From NCBI GenBank assembly GCA_026874595.1, contig CM049306.1, positions 89,446,642-89,510,641 on the forward strand: a stretch of DNA of 64,000 bases, in the 5' to 3' direction. Source of the stretch: Sipunculus nudus (taxonomy: Eukaryota; Annelida; Sipuncula; Golfingiida; Sipunculidae). Below, piece after piece: positions 35,188 to 47,059 of this stretch (its first letter is position 1; the number at the start of each line of letters is the position of its first letter). Under the pieces are notes generated by a model. The model did no database searches and had not been told where the DNA came from. It worked only from the letters and a program-made list of their open reading frames with translations. Made by a program: the position numbers and the translations under genes.

Positions 35188-36322
35188 TGTATAACATTAT
35201 TATTGTGAAACCCACAACTTTTAAAATATATTACCTATTTTCCACTCATCTTTGTTATATGCATCATGTCAACTAATTCTTTGAGAATATATAAAAACTA
35301 GTGACCCGGCCCTTTTTTGTCAAGGTCATGCAAATATGCAGATATACATACACTGACTGACTGAAGATGTTTTATCGAGCAGCTACAGGTGGCTGTAGTC
35401 AAGGCTCCAGCCCATTGTGCTGCTAAAGCATAATTGACATTTGATGGAGCCTGTAGACGTGATGCCATGCAAGCATTGCAGGGAGCTGGGAGCTAGACAA
35501 CCAGCGTTTTACCCATACTGGTGACCTGAGGAGAGCCACAGCACCCAAAGCCTATAAGGCCAGGCAGAATACAAACTGACACCAACATCAGCAGCAGAAG
35601 CCCAGCCAATCCAGAGAGCAGAACTTGATCTTGAATGATTGGAGAGCGATTAACATTTTCATCATAAGCCTGCAGCCTGGAGTACTGTTATGTTTTCCAT
35701 TTTACTCAATAAAGGTGTATGCATTTGTTTTTAGTGATATGAGGTGTTTGTTTATGTGTATGTGTTGTGTTGTTTTGTTGCCTCTTGCAGGTGTATGTGA
35801 TAAGTTTGTATTGTGTTATATACCGTAAACAATGATGAGAATACAACATATGCTTGTAGGGATAGTCTGTCCTCAAAATATAGTACTGCCTTCCAGTATC
35901 CTCCAGAGTACCCCCGTCATAGCATGTTGTTATCCCCTGCATATTTTATATATTATTTTTGTAAAAGGAATAAAAAGTGTATTTTGTGTGTGGGTGTATA
36001 AGCAAGTGTGTATAGCAGAGAAATCCAGACCATGCAATTTGTTTGATGTTGTATCTGAAAAATACTAGGGTGAATATCATGTGCAAGAATAATATAATGC
36101 AGTGCTGTTTTTTTTTTTAATTTTTATTTTTCTTGGCTAGTTTTACGTATGGTAATGGTCTGGTATTACCATACATTTTATTAGTAGCGTCTATAGTAGT
36201 TATTGCAGTGCATTCTTCATGCAGAAATACAGTAATATTCTGAACCCTTTAGCTTTTGAAGATTTGCTTATTTCCCTTGAAGTTGGATATATAATATTTG
36301 TCGAGGTGTGTATGTAATTGTA
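34248..36322. other. No gene seen; TA/TG microsatellite
   Basis: Microsatellite of TA and TG dinucleotides at about 35,130-35,190. Short plus-strand frames at 35,600-36,070 overlap in three phases without a domain. No gene supported. Confidence 0.5.
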
Positions 36323-38006
36323 TCCGCCAAAACAAAGTTTTGCGGATACTATGTTTTTGACCGGGTTCCACCGCCGCCGCTGCGGCGTTCGTTTCCGGAG
36401 AACTCCTCTGAGACTACAGGACAGATTTCTCCAAAACTTACACAAATTATCGGGTCACATGTGAACTGGTGCCTAACCAAGTGACCTTGACCTCTGACCT
36501 TTCCTCTCTACCCAGTGTCCATTTGTGCGTCTGTTTCCACACATAAACCCATATATCTCAAGAACCGTTTGACCGATCAGGAAAAAAAATTTACACAAAT
36601 GTAACTCAGGGATAGCTTTATAACATACATAACAAAAGGTGGCGCCACCTGCAACCATGTTTGCACAGTGTCCATCTGTTCATCTGCCTGGGGTTAAAAT
36701 CACCTAAAGTTCGGCATGCGTATACATCCTAGATAGCTTTCTTGATTTTATGACAGGTGGCGCCACCTACATTCACGTTAACGCTCCACAGATAAACCCA
36801 TATATCTCGGGAACCGTTTGACCGATCAGGAAAAAAAAATTTACACAAATGTAGCCCTGGGCTAGCTTTATAACATAAACAACAAAAGGTGGCGCCACCT
36901 GCAACCATGTTTGCACAGTGTCCATTTGTTCATCTGCCTGGGGTTAAAATCACTCATATCTCTGCAGTGGTTTGACTAATTCACCTAAAATTCTACATGA
37001 TTTTGACAGGTGACGTCACCTACATTCACGTTAACGCTGCAGACATCCAAGCTCATATCTCGGGAACCGTTTGACCAATCAGGAAAAAAAATATCCACAA
37101 ATGTAGCCCTTGGATAGCTTTATAACATACACAAAAATGGTGGCGCCAGCTGCAGCCATTTTTGCACAGCATCCATCTGTTTGTCTGCCTTAGGTTACAA
37201 TCACTCATATCTCTGCAGTGGTTTGACCAAATTACCTGAAATTCAGCATGCTTATACATCCCGCATAGCTTTCTTGATTTTATGACAGGTGGTGCCACCT
37301 ACATTCATGTTCACGCTGTAGACATCCATGCTTATATTCCGGACTCATTCAACCAATCAGGAAAAATTTTTTACACAATTGTAGGTCTTGGATAGCTTTA
37401 TAACATACACAAAAATGGTGGCGCCACCTGCAGCCATTTTTGCACAGCGTCCATCTGTTTGTCTGCCTTGGGGTAAATCACTCTTATCTCTGCAGTGGTT
37501 TGACCTAATTACCTGTAATTGGGCATGCATATACATCCTGGATAGCTTTCTTGATTTTATGACAGGTGACGCCACCTACATTCATGTTCACGCTGCAGAC
37601 ATTAATACTTATATCTCCGGAACCGTTTGACCAATCAGGAAAAAATATTTACACAGATGTAGCCCTTGGATAACTTTATAACATACACAAAAATGGTGGC
37701 GCCACCTGCAGCCATTTTTGCTCAGCATCCATCTGTTTGTCTGCCTTAGGTTAAAATCACTCATATCTCTGCAGTTGTTTGACCAAATTACCTGAAATTC
37801 AGCATGCTTATACATCCCGCATAGCTTTCTTGATTTTATGACAGGTGGCTCCTCCTACAATCATGTTAATGTGGCAGAGATCCATTCTAATATTTAACAC
37901 ATGTAACTCTATATCCCCTTGCCATTCAATCCATGCCTAACTTCACCCGTCCTTCTCTGATTTTGGCGGATACACGTAGTCGCTTGTCGACTACCCGTAT
38001 TCTAGT
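36323..38006 (+). mobile_element. Helitron-like non-autonomous element 2
   Basis: 1,684 bp. 5' end TCCGCCAAAACAAAGTTTTG forms a subterminal palindrome with the following CGGA. 3' hairpin TAGTCG-CTTGT-CGACTA, then CTAGT (38,002-38,006); flanked A...T. The core has about four tandem ~270 bp units, each with two palindromes of GGTGGCGCCACC type and 'ggaaccgtttgacc-atcagg'. Minus-strand frames repeat with the units and are not genes. Confidence 0.8.
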
Positions 38007-39702
38007 TATATACATTTTTATGCTCTGCAAGAAATGCTCAGTTTTCATATTTCTTTGTGACGTTTTGAATTTATATTTGTAGCAGACATTTCTTTAACAC
38101 CTATCACAGAACACTTTGAGAACAGTCTATCCATTAATTCAGGTGCAGAAAAAGGAATTTGATGAACTCAAGCAACAGAGAAAATAAGTGACTGTCCAGG
38201 ATCATTCCCAAAGGTATAGATGAAATTTTTTAATGTATTTACTCCTTTTAGTTCTTCTGAGATTGCTCTTTACAAATAAACTAGTAAGAGCTTCCCATTA
38301 AGCTTCCAATCATACTTGTTGCTCACAATGAACATGGTAGAATATTACCTGTTCTTGAGTTCAAGACTTCACCCAGTTTTCCATGGGCCGAGTTCACCTG
38401 CTGGATACACTAATATATAGTTTCTAGTAAATTGCACTGCAATACACCCTTCACAGAATTTACTTTTTTTGTTGTTAGAACCCCGCTTGAAAAGGGGTGT
38501 ATTATAGTGATTGACTTGTCCATCTGTCCACCCTTTCATCTGTCTTTTCTGTCCATCCGGTATGCTTTCTTTCGAGTGCAGTATTTCAATTAGATCTTTC
38601 TCGAATTCATTGTTCAAAATGGTGCCTGTTATCGAATTACAGACCTGCTTAATACCTATTTTGGAGACTGGACTTCAGTGAGTGATTTTCATGCAAAATT
38701 TTGACAGAACATTGACACCCTTGAGGGTTTGTGTGCTTTAACATTTCAGACTGCAGTTGAATCCATTATGGCTGCCAATCAAATACTTTAAATCTTTTTA
38801 CAATAACATTTTAGACATCCCTGTGATTGTTTTATTATTTTTTTTTACCCTTTTAGATTATTTATGGTAAAAAATTTCAGACCAATCTGACTTTCAATAT
38901 GGATCCCTGTCCCTTGGGCTGCCATTTTTAGGAGCTTAGGCTAATTGAGGACCTTCATGGTCTCAACCTCTAGTTTCATAATTGACTAATTTCTTTTGTG
39001 ATTTTTTACCTGTAATTTGTTCAATGTAAGTTATTTACAATAAGGTCAGAATTTGTCTAAGGACATTCTAATTGGATTAGTCTTAGTAGAAACAGCAGTC
39101 CTAATAGCAAAATAAAAGATCAGAATTTGTCTAGTGACAAACCCTCTGAGGTTGGCCTTGCAGGATCAATGATTCTGCTCCAACAGATCAGAGTAGGAAT
39201 TGCTACATATATTTTATTTATGTTAATATTTTTTTGTGATTCTTCAGTTGATATAAGTAGTTTCCACCATTGTTTTCATTCCTATCACAGAACTCCTCAG
39301 CAGACATACTTTGATTGGGATGCAAAAAAGGCCTGTGCTGTACACTCAACAACAAAGACGTTCAAAGTGACAACCCTGGACAATTCCTGAAGGTATAGTT
39401 GGAATTATATTAATACAGATGTTCTCAGAACATACCCTTGCAGAAAAAAACACATTTGAGGCAAACTCAATAAGCACAGAAAAATTAAAAATGAAATGTA
39501 AATAGAGCATGGTTTAAGCACTACTTAGGCTTGTGAAAAACACCTTTGAGTTATTGTTCATTGAGCATAAATGTTACCAAAATTGAATGGTACTTTGAAA
39601 ATATATGAGCAGACCTAGGACCACTATAAAAGCAGTTAATCAGTTTATTTGGAGCACCAAAGCAGCAATTTCAGCACAATGCATTTCTGAAGCACAGAAT
39701 CA
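38007..39702 (+). other. Host DNA with exon-like tandem segments
   Basis: Two exon-like blocks, 38,107-38,212 and 39,296-39,389, each preceded by 'cctatcacag' (3' splice-like) and closed by 'AAG|gtata' (5' splice-like). A third lies beyond the gypsy insertion at 51,267-51,390. Reading frames are not consistently open, so I do not call a gene. Confidence 0.4.
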
Positions 39703-39706
39703 GTAC

Positions 39707-39934
39707 TGTCAACGTTTTTAAACGCTTACTATGTGGGCAATATCCTTACCCACATGGAAGGGTCCGATGGCAGAGAAGACCTGAGTATTCCGCGGATAAA
39801 TCTTGGCTTGAATCAGCTGGGTATCTTGGCTTCCATTAAGTCGGGTCTTCTGCGCATGTCCAGGGGCCAGTTCCGGGGTGTCCAAATTCCAGAGGTCGAC
39901 ATCTGGCGCCGGTGTTTTCCCTACATCTACTACA
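39707..39934 (-). repeat. Gypsy 3' LTR
   Basis: 228 bp, TGTCAAC...CTACTACA on the plus strand. Same length as the 5' LTR. The last 60 bases are duplicated again at 40,494-40,553. Confidence 0.88.
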
Positions 39935-41112
39935 TTCCTCCCCGTCTTGAAACACAAGCTCATATAGGTGGAACAAATGGAGATATTCAGGGATTAAAAT
40001 ATAACAATTCAATATCCCCTGACAAGTTTAAGAAAGCATTTTTTTAAATCCTGGTGTTACAGACTATATTCGACAACATGACATACTGCAAAATAAGATA
40101 CGTCAACTCGCCATACCTAAGGAACATGCTTAGTCCTAAAAATTACTATTGTGCTCCCTACTTAGCAAACATTTTCAATTAATAGTGTGAATTTAAGCAA
40201 AAGGTCGCCTTGGTCCTCCAGCTGGGTCGACTGGACCAAGACAATTAGTAGCATACAGCTCGCATGCAAAGTATCGCTGTCTTGATCCTCCAGCTGAGCC
40301 GACTGAACCAAGACAGTTAGTATTTGCATGCGAGTTGTGACTCTTCGGCTAGACCAACGAGTCAAGATAACTGCCTTAACAGAATCAAGCAACCCCCTTA
40401 CTAAAATGAGCCATAGAGCCGAGCCGCATTGCTGTTAAGTTGTTGGAGTAGGAAGGTGAGTGGAACCTGTTTGATTTTACTCAACTCCGTGACGGGGTGT
40501 CCAAATTCCAGAGGTCGACATCTGGCGCCGGTGTTTTCCCTACATCTACTACATTCCTCCCCGTCTTGAAACACAAGCTCATATAGGTGGAACAAATGGA
40601 GATATTCAGGGATTAAGATATAACAATTCAATATCCCCTGACAAGTTTAAGAAAGCATTTTTTTAAATCCTGGTGTTACAGACTATATTCGACAACATGA
40701 CATACTGCAAAATAAGATACGTCAACTCGCCATACCTAAGGAACATGCTTAGTCCTAAAAATTACTATTGTGCTCCCTACTTAGCAAACATTTTCAATAA
40801 ATAGTGTGAATTTAAGCAAAAGGTCGCCTTGGTCCTCCAGCTGGGCTGACTGGACCAAGACAATTAGTAGCATACAGCTCGCATGCAAAGTATCGCTGTC
40901 TTGATCCTCCAGCTGAGCCGACTGAACCAAGACAGTTAGTATTTGCATGCGAGTTGTGACTCTTCGGCTAGACCAACGAGTCAAGATAACTGCCTTAACA
41001 GAATCAAGCAACCCCCTTACTAAAATGAGCCATAGAGCCGAGCCGCATTGCTGTTAAGTTGTTGGAGTAGGAAGGTGAGTGGAACCTGTTTGATTTTACT
41101 CAACTCCGTGAC
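39875..41112. repeat. 619 bp tandem duplication at 3' end of gypsy element
   Basis: 39,875-40,493 and 40,494-41,112 are about 99.5% identical (three differences seen). Each unit holds the last 60 bases of the LTR, the 3' untranslated region and the final ~31 codons of the TatD frame. The 3'UTR itself contains two ~65 bp imperfect repeats around 'cagctgagccgactgaacca'. Confidence 0.92.
39935..39946 (-). promoter_or_regulatory. Gypsy polypurine tract
   Basis: Minus-strand GACGGGGAGGAA directly abuts the 3' LTR. A second copy occurs at 40,554-40,565 because of the 619 bp duplication. Confidence 0.75.
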
Positions 41113-42401
41113 GATGGGGAGGATGTCCCATGGCGATCTTGACAGGTAAGGGCAATCCGATTCCACCAGTAGCTTTTCCAGTGGGATGGCCTGTATTGCT
41201 GCTCATAGGGGCTCCACCCTAAACACAAGGTTGGTGATTCCAAGGTGGCAATTTGGGAGTGTGTCTAGCCAGGCAGCGGCTTCCCCTTCACCTCCAGTGA
41301 AACAGTGCCTATGTATCTTTTGCTCCTGGAGATTTCTATTTTGTAAAAGCTGTAACACTTGCCTAGCTGCGGAGCCGTCGCCCTTATCTCGACAATGTAG
41401 AATCAGCACCTTACTTGGGAAACGTCCAGTGATTCTGAATATCCTGTCAAGAAAATTGCGCTGAACACGACAGCTGCCAGCAGAGGAACTATATGAGTCC
41501 AGTCCAACTTCCCCGATGGCGATACACTTCGGGAGACTCAACATTTGGGTCAGCCTGCAAATATAGTCATCAATGCGATGGCCGTCCTGTAAAAGCCTGG
41601 GATGGACCCCAAAAGCGCACCGCACTCTGTTATCACGTCTGATATGAAGATGGTCTGGCCAGTGCTCTGGGTACACAAAGTTTGCGACTATTCCTGAGAT
41701 ATTGACCCCAGCACTGGTATGAGACTCAAGGGAGGCCAGGCTGTCAGATCCTGTTCTACTAAGTAGCATGTCCAGGTGTGCATGCGTGTCGATGAGGGCA
41801 GGATGTGAAAAAGGTGCAAACTCTGGAAGGCTGTCAATAATAGCCCTAGGTAAACGGCTACAAAGGAGCGCCAGGGTATCCCAGTGTAGCAGGCCCGCAA
41901 CACAAGAGGGTGGGTCGGCTGATATGGATTCACTGGGGCTCACCCATTTATGGGTGGCAGACAAGGCAGCCAGACGGACCTGTTCTTCAGGTGAGAATTC
42001 TTTTTTTGTGTGTAGGCCCTCCCGAACTACAAAATGTTGAAGGTCCTGCAAGGAGGCTTTACAGTATAACTGCTGGATGCTTGTTATGAGCTCCCTGCAT
42101 CCCATATCCCATTGACCACTGGCCTGGGGCTTGACTCATGTTCATGCTTCTTTAGGAATGACACATGGCCCTCCTGCACATGGCAGGCCCAGCATGCTGT
42201 TTCAACCTGGAACCACCAGGGAAGATGCTTTCTAACAACGTGACGTCTCAGGTGAGAGTCCTGGGTGTGGCAGATGGGACACAGTATGACCTGTCTGCGT
42301 TTTCTTTTCTTCTTTACTGGAGTTGGGACATCTGGGAGAATTTCTTCCGCCATCTCCTCCTCATAATCAGGGCAGAACTGTGACTCATCCGACAGCTCCA
42401 T
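41020..42401 (-). pseudogene. Zinc-finger plus TatD-family nuclease, third ORF of gypsy
   Basis: Two frames joined by a -1 shift in a 22-base overlap (42,084-42,105). The first (105 codons from ATG 42,401) has a basic stretch KKKRKRRQ and two C2H2-like fingers, CPIC...HVVRKH and CWAC...HEH. The second is a TatD-type metal-dependent hydrolase: DTHAHLD, FGVHPRL, GEVGLD, LHCRDKGDG and HCFTGG give the metal ligands His-x-His, Glu, His, His. A TGA (41,203-41,205) interrupts it, but the same frame goes on to VESDCPYLS with the final Asp and stops at 41,020. TatD proteins are Mg-dependent 3'-5' DNases/RNases. It lies between integrase and 3' LTR, in the element's orientation, where env sits in other elements. 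The -1 overlap may be programmed or a mutation. Confidence 0.85.
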
Positions 42402-42474
42402 TTGAACTAGAGTTTGTACTGGTTTTATTTTTGTTTTGTTTTGTTTATTACAAACACTTGCGTGCCTCGCAACC

Positions 42475-42493
42475 CTGTAAGAAATAAAGAAAC
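42475..42493 (-). promoter_or_regulatory. Candidate 3' splice site for the TatD ORF
   Basis: On the minus strand TTTCTTTATTTCTTACAG ends at 42,475, 73 bases before the ATG at 42,401. A pyrimidine-rich tract plus ACAG is a strong acceptor by eye and would let the third ORF be made from a spliced RNA. Confidence 0.45.
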
Positions 42494-42563
42494 TGACGTT
42501 ATTCCTTTTATTTCATTTCTTGCCCTTATCCTACTTAATTAGATGAGTAATGCCTTATCCCAA

Positions 42564-45070
42564 CTAATTACTTGGCGACTCCACCCTGTAGTCCTCGAAG
42601 CGCTCTGGGCGCTTTATTAGCCTTCCCCTTCTGGTTTTGTTATGGGGCAGGCCCTCTTTCTGGTTGGGATTTGCTCCTTGAGGCTTGTTTGAAGCTTCAT
42701 TTTCTCCTTGGGGCTCTGCTACTGGTACTAGATCTACCGGGTCTGAGCCCAACGTTTGATCACAACCTTGACTATCCACAGGGAAGAGTTTATTCCCATC
42801 CAGGACAGAGAAGCCCATCCGGGCTTTACCGTTTGCTGGACTCCCCTGATCCCGGTCAAGAACATCCTCCTCACGGAAATACTGGTTCCTGGCTCTCCTA
42901 AGCCATAAGGGAATGGATCCATCCGTGCAAGTTTAAGGTTATCGTGATGGATATACTTATCCCTTTTCCTTGACCTCACAAGATAGATCGGGTGCCTCTC
43001 CTGGACCACAAGGTACGGCCCTTTCCAAATGGGACGCAGCTTCGGACTTATTCCCTTCCTTGCCGACTTATCCAGCTGGTATACTAGATCTCCTGGGTGA
43101 TGGATGGTTTCATTTAGTTTTCGACTATACTGATGACTCTGGGAGGCTTGTTGAGCTTTCAGCTTTGTCCTCACATGATGGTGAATATCTGCCATCCGGG
43201 CGACTGGATCTGAGACCCAACAATTGACAGTCAAAGACCGTACTTTTTCCTTGAATGTGCCCAGCAGCAAGTCTATGGGTTGGAACACCTCTCTGCCGAG
43301 CATCATCATGTTAGCCGAGTGTCCGGTGGCACGGTTGATCATGGACCTGAGAGCTCTACTAAGGATAGGGAGATCTTTATCCCAGCCCTTCACATTATCT
43401 CCGATATAGCACCTGATCATTTGCAACAGCGTCCTATTTTGGCGTTCTACCTGGCCATTAGAGGCCTGGTGGTAAGGCGTAGTCCGAGTCTTTGCTATGT
43501 TCATCAATTTACAGAATTCCTTAAACAGGCTTGATTCAAAATGTGTTCCCTGATCTGTATGTATTGAAATTGGACATCCAAAGATGGAGACAAAGTTGAC
43601 AAATAACTTCAGTGCGACTGTTTCTGCACTTTGTTCTGGGAGAGGGACACATTCAACCCATTTCGAAAATTGATCTGTAATCATCAATATGTACTTATTG
43701 TTTGCTTCACTAGGCATGAAGGGTCCCAGTATGTCCAGGTGAACCCTTTCCATGGGGTATCCTGCATGGAACGACCTTAACTGCTCTTTCATTTTCCTAG
43801 ATTTCTTTTTGTTCTTATTACAGGTAGCACAAGACTTGACAAATAGGTCAGCATCTCTTGTCAATAGGTGCCAGTAAAAGTTCTGTTTCAGCCGATCCAC
43901 TGTTTTATCTCGGCCCAGGTGGCCTGCTGTCTTTGTACAGTGCGCCAGTTCTAGGATTTCATTTTTCAATGATGCTGGCACGACGAGCAATGAGCGGGGC
44001 AAATGAGGGTCTTCCCAATTATAGTAGAGGACCTCGTCCTTTACCGATAGTTGTATCTGAGAAGTCCAAAGTGTTCTGGTTGCGGGACTTGTCAGTTGCC
44101 ATTCAGACTGTATAGGTTCTCCCTTGTTAAGCCATTGAAAGATTGGCCTAAGGTCTGGATCTTGTTTTTGGCACTTTGCAATCTTGGCTGACGAGTATGA
44201 GTCTGTCCACTTGATCTGCGGGTCACTCTGCCCACAACCGCTCTGCCCAGAGTCTGATTCTGAATCTTCTGCTGAACTAGACTCTCTGTCATTGGCAGAA
44301 GTCTCTGTAGCACACACTTTGAAATTTCTTTGGTCGGAGCCAATACCAGTACTTCCAGGAACTTGGCCCCCCAGCGATTCCGACTGAGCCAAGGCCCCTA
44401 AGTCCGGCATAGGCTGACCGGATGCCCCGGTGTCTAGAGCATCTCCACCACCTTCCAGCTTAGCCGACTGAGTGGCAGGGCATGTCCCAGCCACCTGAGG
44501 CAACCTCGTAGCAATGGGCACTACATCATCCACATCCATCTCAAATCTTTCCCACTGCTGACTGGCTCGAGTACAATACTTGCAACCCCCACAGGGCAGA
44601 TCAGTTAGATTCACACCCGCCTCATAGCAGTTACAACTAGGTAAATGGTCCGGGATGCGCGATAGGGCGTCTGCATTGCAATGTCTAACGCCAGGGCGAT
44701 GCAGAATCTTAAAGTCATATTGTCCCATCTCCTCCAACCATCTAGCCAGTTGCCCCTCTGCAAACCGAAACCGTGCTAACCACGCCAGGCTGTTATGATC
44801 CGTGCGAATCAGAAAAGGTCTTTCCAGTAGGTAGTGGCGGAAATGCCTGCAAAATCGCACCACGGCCAACAGCTCTTTCCGTGTTGTACAGTATTTCCTT
44901 TGGCACGGCAGGAGAACGAAACTGGCATATGATATCACTCTTTCCACGCCATCCTGTAACTGAGCTAGTTCTGCGCCAATTGCACTTTCAGATGCATCAC
45001 AGTCTAGGATAAATTGGCCAGTTGGATGCGGAAAGGCCAATCGAGGAGCAGATATAAGAGTATCCTTCAA
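42564..45070 (-). pseudogene. Gypsy RNase H and integrase (pol C-terminal half)
   Basis: Main frame 45,070-42,734 (778 codons). RNase H: LDCDASESAIGAELAQ, TTRKELLAVV, RTDHNSLAWL (Asp, Glu, Asp present). A Ser/Asp/Gln-rich linker follows. Integrase: zinc-binding AHCTKTAGHLGRDKT and CATCNKNK, core VHLDILGPF, IHTDQGTHFES and NGQVERQNRT, so the DD35E triad is complete; then a GPY/F-like WKGPYLVV module. The tail continues in another frame (42,818-42,564) to RRGRLIKRPERFEDYRVE, showing a late frameshift. Just upstream, the RT-RNase H connection has a frameshift near 45,160 and an in-frame TAG near 45,100. Confidence 0.92.
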
Positions 45071-45147
45071 GCGCTGAAAGATTTCATCATGCTCGTGAGT
45101 CTATGTAAATACCTCTTTCGGCTTGACCAAGCTGTAGAGACTAGCTG

Positions 45148-46317
45148 TTAACTTGGCGTAGTTTTGCCGTGCGCCCTGTGGTAGTTAAGGTACCCTAGGA
45201 AAATTTCCAATTCCTTCTTGTTGGCTGGTCGAGGCCAGTTGGCAATTGCGTCCTTCTCTTCTTCTGTCATGGCAACACCTTCAGAGTTGACAGACCGTCC
45301 AAGGAATTCCACTTCTTCCTTTAACAGGGAACACTTTCTTAGTTTCAGCTTGAGGTTGAAGCTGCGGAACCTACAGAACACCTCTTTCAAATTGGCTATG
45401 TGGTTTTGAAAGGAATTACCTAGGACAATAACATCGTCCAGGTAAACCAACACCTTGTCCCATGTGAGTCCCTGCAAAACAGTATTCATGGCTCTCATGA
45501 ATGTTGCCGGGGCGTTACAGAGCCCAAAGCCCATCCGGGCATGCTCGAACAGACCATATCGGGTGATGAACGCTGTTTTCTTCTTTGAACTCTCTTCAAG
45601 CTCGATTTGATAATAGCCAGAGGCTAGATCAAGACAACTAAAAAACTGAGTGCCTGCTAACATGTCAAGACAGTCTTCTATGAGTGGAAGCGGGTACTGG
45701 TCTTTAACAGTCTTTTCATTTAGCTGTCGGTAGTCAATACACCAACGGACTGTCCAATCTTTCTTTCTTACAAGTACTGGTGCAGACGCCCATTGGGAGG
45801 CTGATGGCTGAATGACTCCTGCAGCGTTCTCAAACCCAAGAGGTGTCCGGCGCATTCGCTGCTTGACAGGCGTTGCTGAGCCAGTATCTATCTTATGTTT
45901 AATTCCCTGTAGGCGACAAAGATCAAGGTCATGACTAGCAAAGATGTCCGAGAACTCTAATAGCAGGTCACATATAAATTTCAGATTATCATCTGAGTGT
46001 GTCTCTTTACATTCCTGAAAGATCGTAAGCAAGTGACTGGGCAACATTACCTCGATCTCTGACAGAGAGAGTGATCCTATTTGACATGAGGTACTCAGAT
46101 TCTCATCACCTTTAGAATCAGTGGTTTCTTCAGCAGACATGGTCCTTATGTCAAAACTTCCCGTGGGAACTAATTGTGTGGTGATGCTCCCAATCACCTG
46201 ATCAACTTCTATGGCATTACCTATACAGATTTGCGGCTTCAGTTTCACGGGATGATTCGTGTCATTCAGTACATCTACCAACCCTTTATTTTTTATTACC
46301 GCACTTGTTGGTAGCAA
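45148..46317 (-). pseudogene. Gypsy reverse transcriptase
   Basis: 389 codons, in the same frame as the protease but separated from it by a TAG at 46,351-46,353. Motifs: WCIDYRQLNEKTVKDQYPLP, SCLDLASGYYQIELE, FGLCNAPATF, VLVYLDDVIV (YLDD box) and LKLRKCSLLKEEVEFLG. Fingers, palm and thumb are present. Before GVIQPS about ten residues usual in the family are missing (in-frame deletion). After FLGYLNYHR the frame is lost. Confidence 0.9.
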
Positions 46318-46350
46318 ACCTTTAAGATTCTTTTGCAGCTCTACAACATA

Positions 46351-46926
46351 CTAATGATCTTCGCCTGGAGCAACTATCTTGACTGGAATGGAGGTAAGTG
46401 TTGCTGGTGGGATACAGACCTTGGAGCAGGTAGCGACTTCGTAGACGCGACAAGACCTACCAGAACTTGTGTTCCTTAAGGGTGCCCATACCACCTCATT
46501 TGGCATGTTGATGCTATGAGTGTTAAGGTCTATCTTACATTGCTGGCCCACCAAGAAGTCTAGTCCCAGTAATACAGGGTCGCTGATGTCAGCGGCATAA
46601 ACATCCCACAGGTATTTTGATTTCCCTAGGCCTATTTCCACATTGTTAACCCTGTATGCTGGTATGGTTGAATCCTTTTTCCCTATGCCCCTCAATGTGA
46701 CTACCTTGGAAGCTGAGTCAACTAGGTCCTTCAAAAAATCTATTTTCACAATCGTAACCTGTGCAGCACTGTCTACTATGGCAGATTTATGTACACGATT
46801 TATGGTGACCGGAACAGTAAGGCTAAGGCCTGTGCATTCATTATTATCAAGTTCACTGTCACAGGAAAAGCTTGTAGCATTGGTGACAGCACCTGGTGGT
46901 ATTACAGTGATTTCTTTTTCTGTCAT
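46351..46926 (-). pseudogene. Gypsy aspartic protease region
   Basis: 191 codons. The active-site loop reads AIVDSAAQVTIV where D-T/S-G-A is expected, so the catalytic-loop glycine is replaced by alanine. The second conserved block is VLLGLDFLVG. It follows gag after about 130 bases in a different frame, consistent with a gag-pol shift or with decay. It would mature the polyprotein in an intact copy. Confidence 0.8.
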
Positions 46927-47059
46927 CCTCCAGGTTTTCCTTGTTCGCTAATTGATACTATTCCTGAGGAGTCCGGGTATGGGCATTTCGTCAATATCTT
47001 GTCTAATGGTGTGTGGCCTAATGGTTCAGCCGTGTCATGGCCACTTGGCACGACCCCTA

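Noticed and set aside
36323-38006. Repeated minus-strand frames sharing FLIGQTVPEI-like text
   Set aside because: They track the Helitron-like core units, lack consistent starts and stops, and occur in all copies with the DNA. Not genes.
40162-41011. Two identical 76-codon frames ending in IENVC
   Set aside because: They fall in the duplicated gypsy 3'UTR and are produced by its internal repeats; no domain.
41203-42105. TatD frame as bacterial contamination or an unrelated host gene
   Set aside because: It lies within matched LTRs with a target duplication, in the element's orientation, and its C-terminus is included in the element's own 3' duplication. Host origin before capture remains possible.
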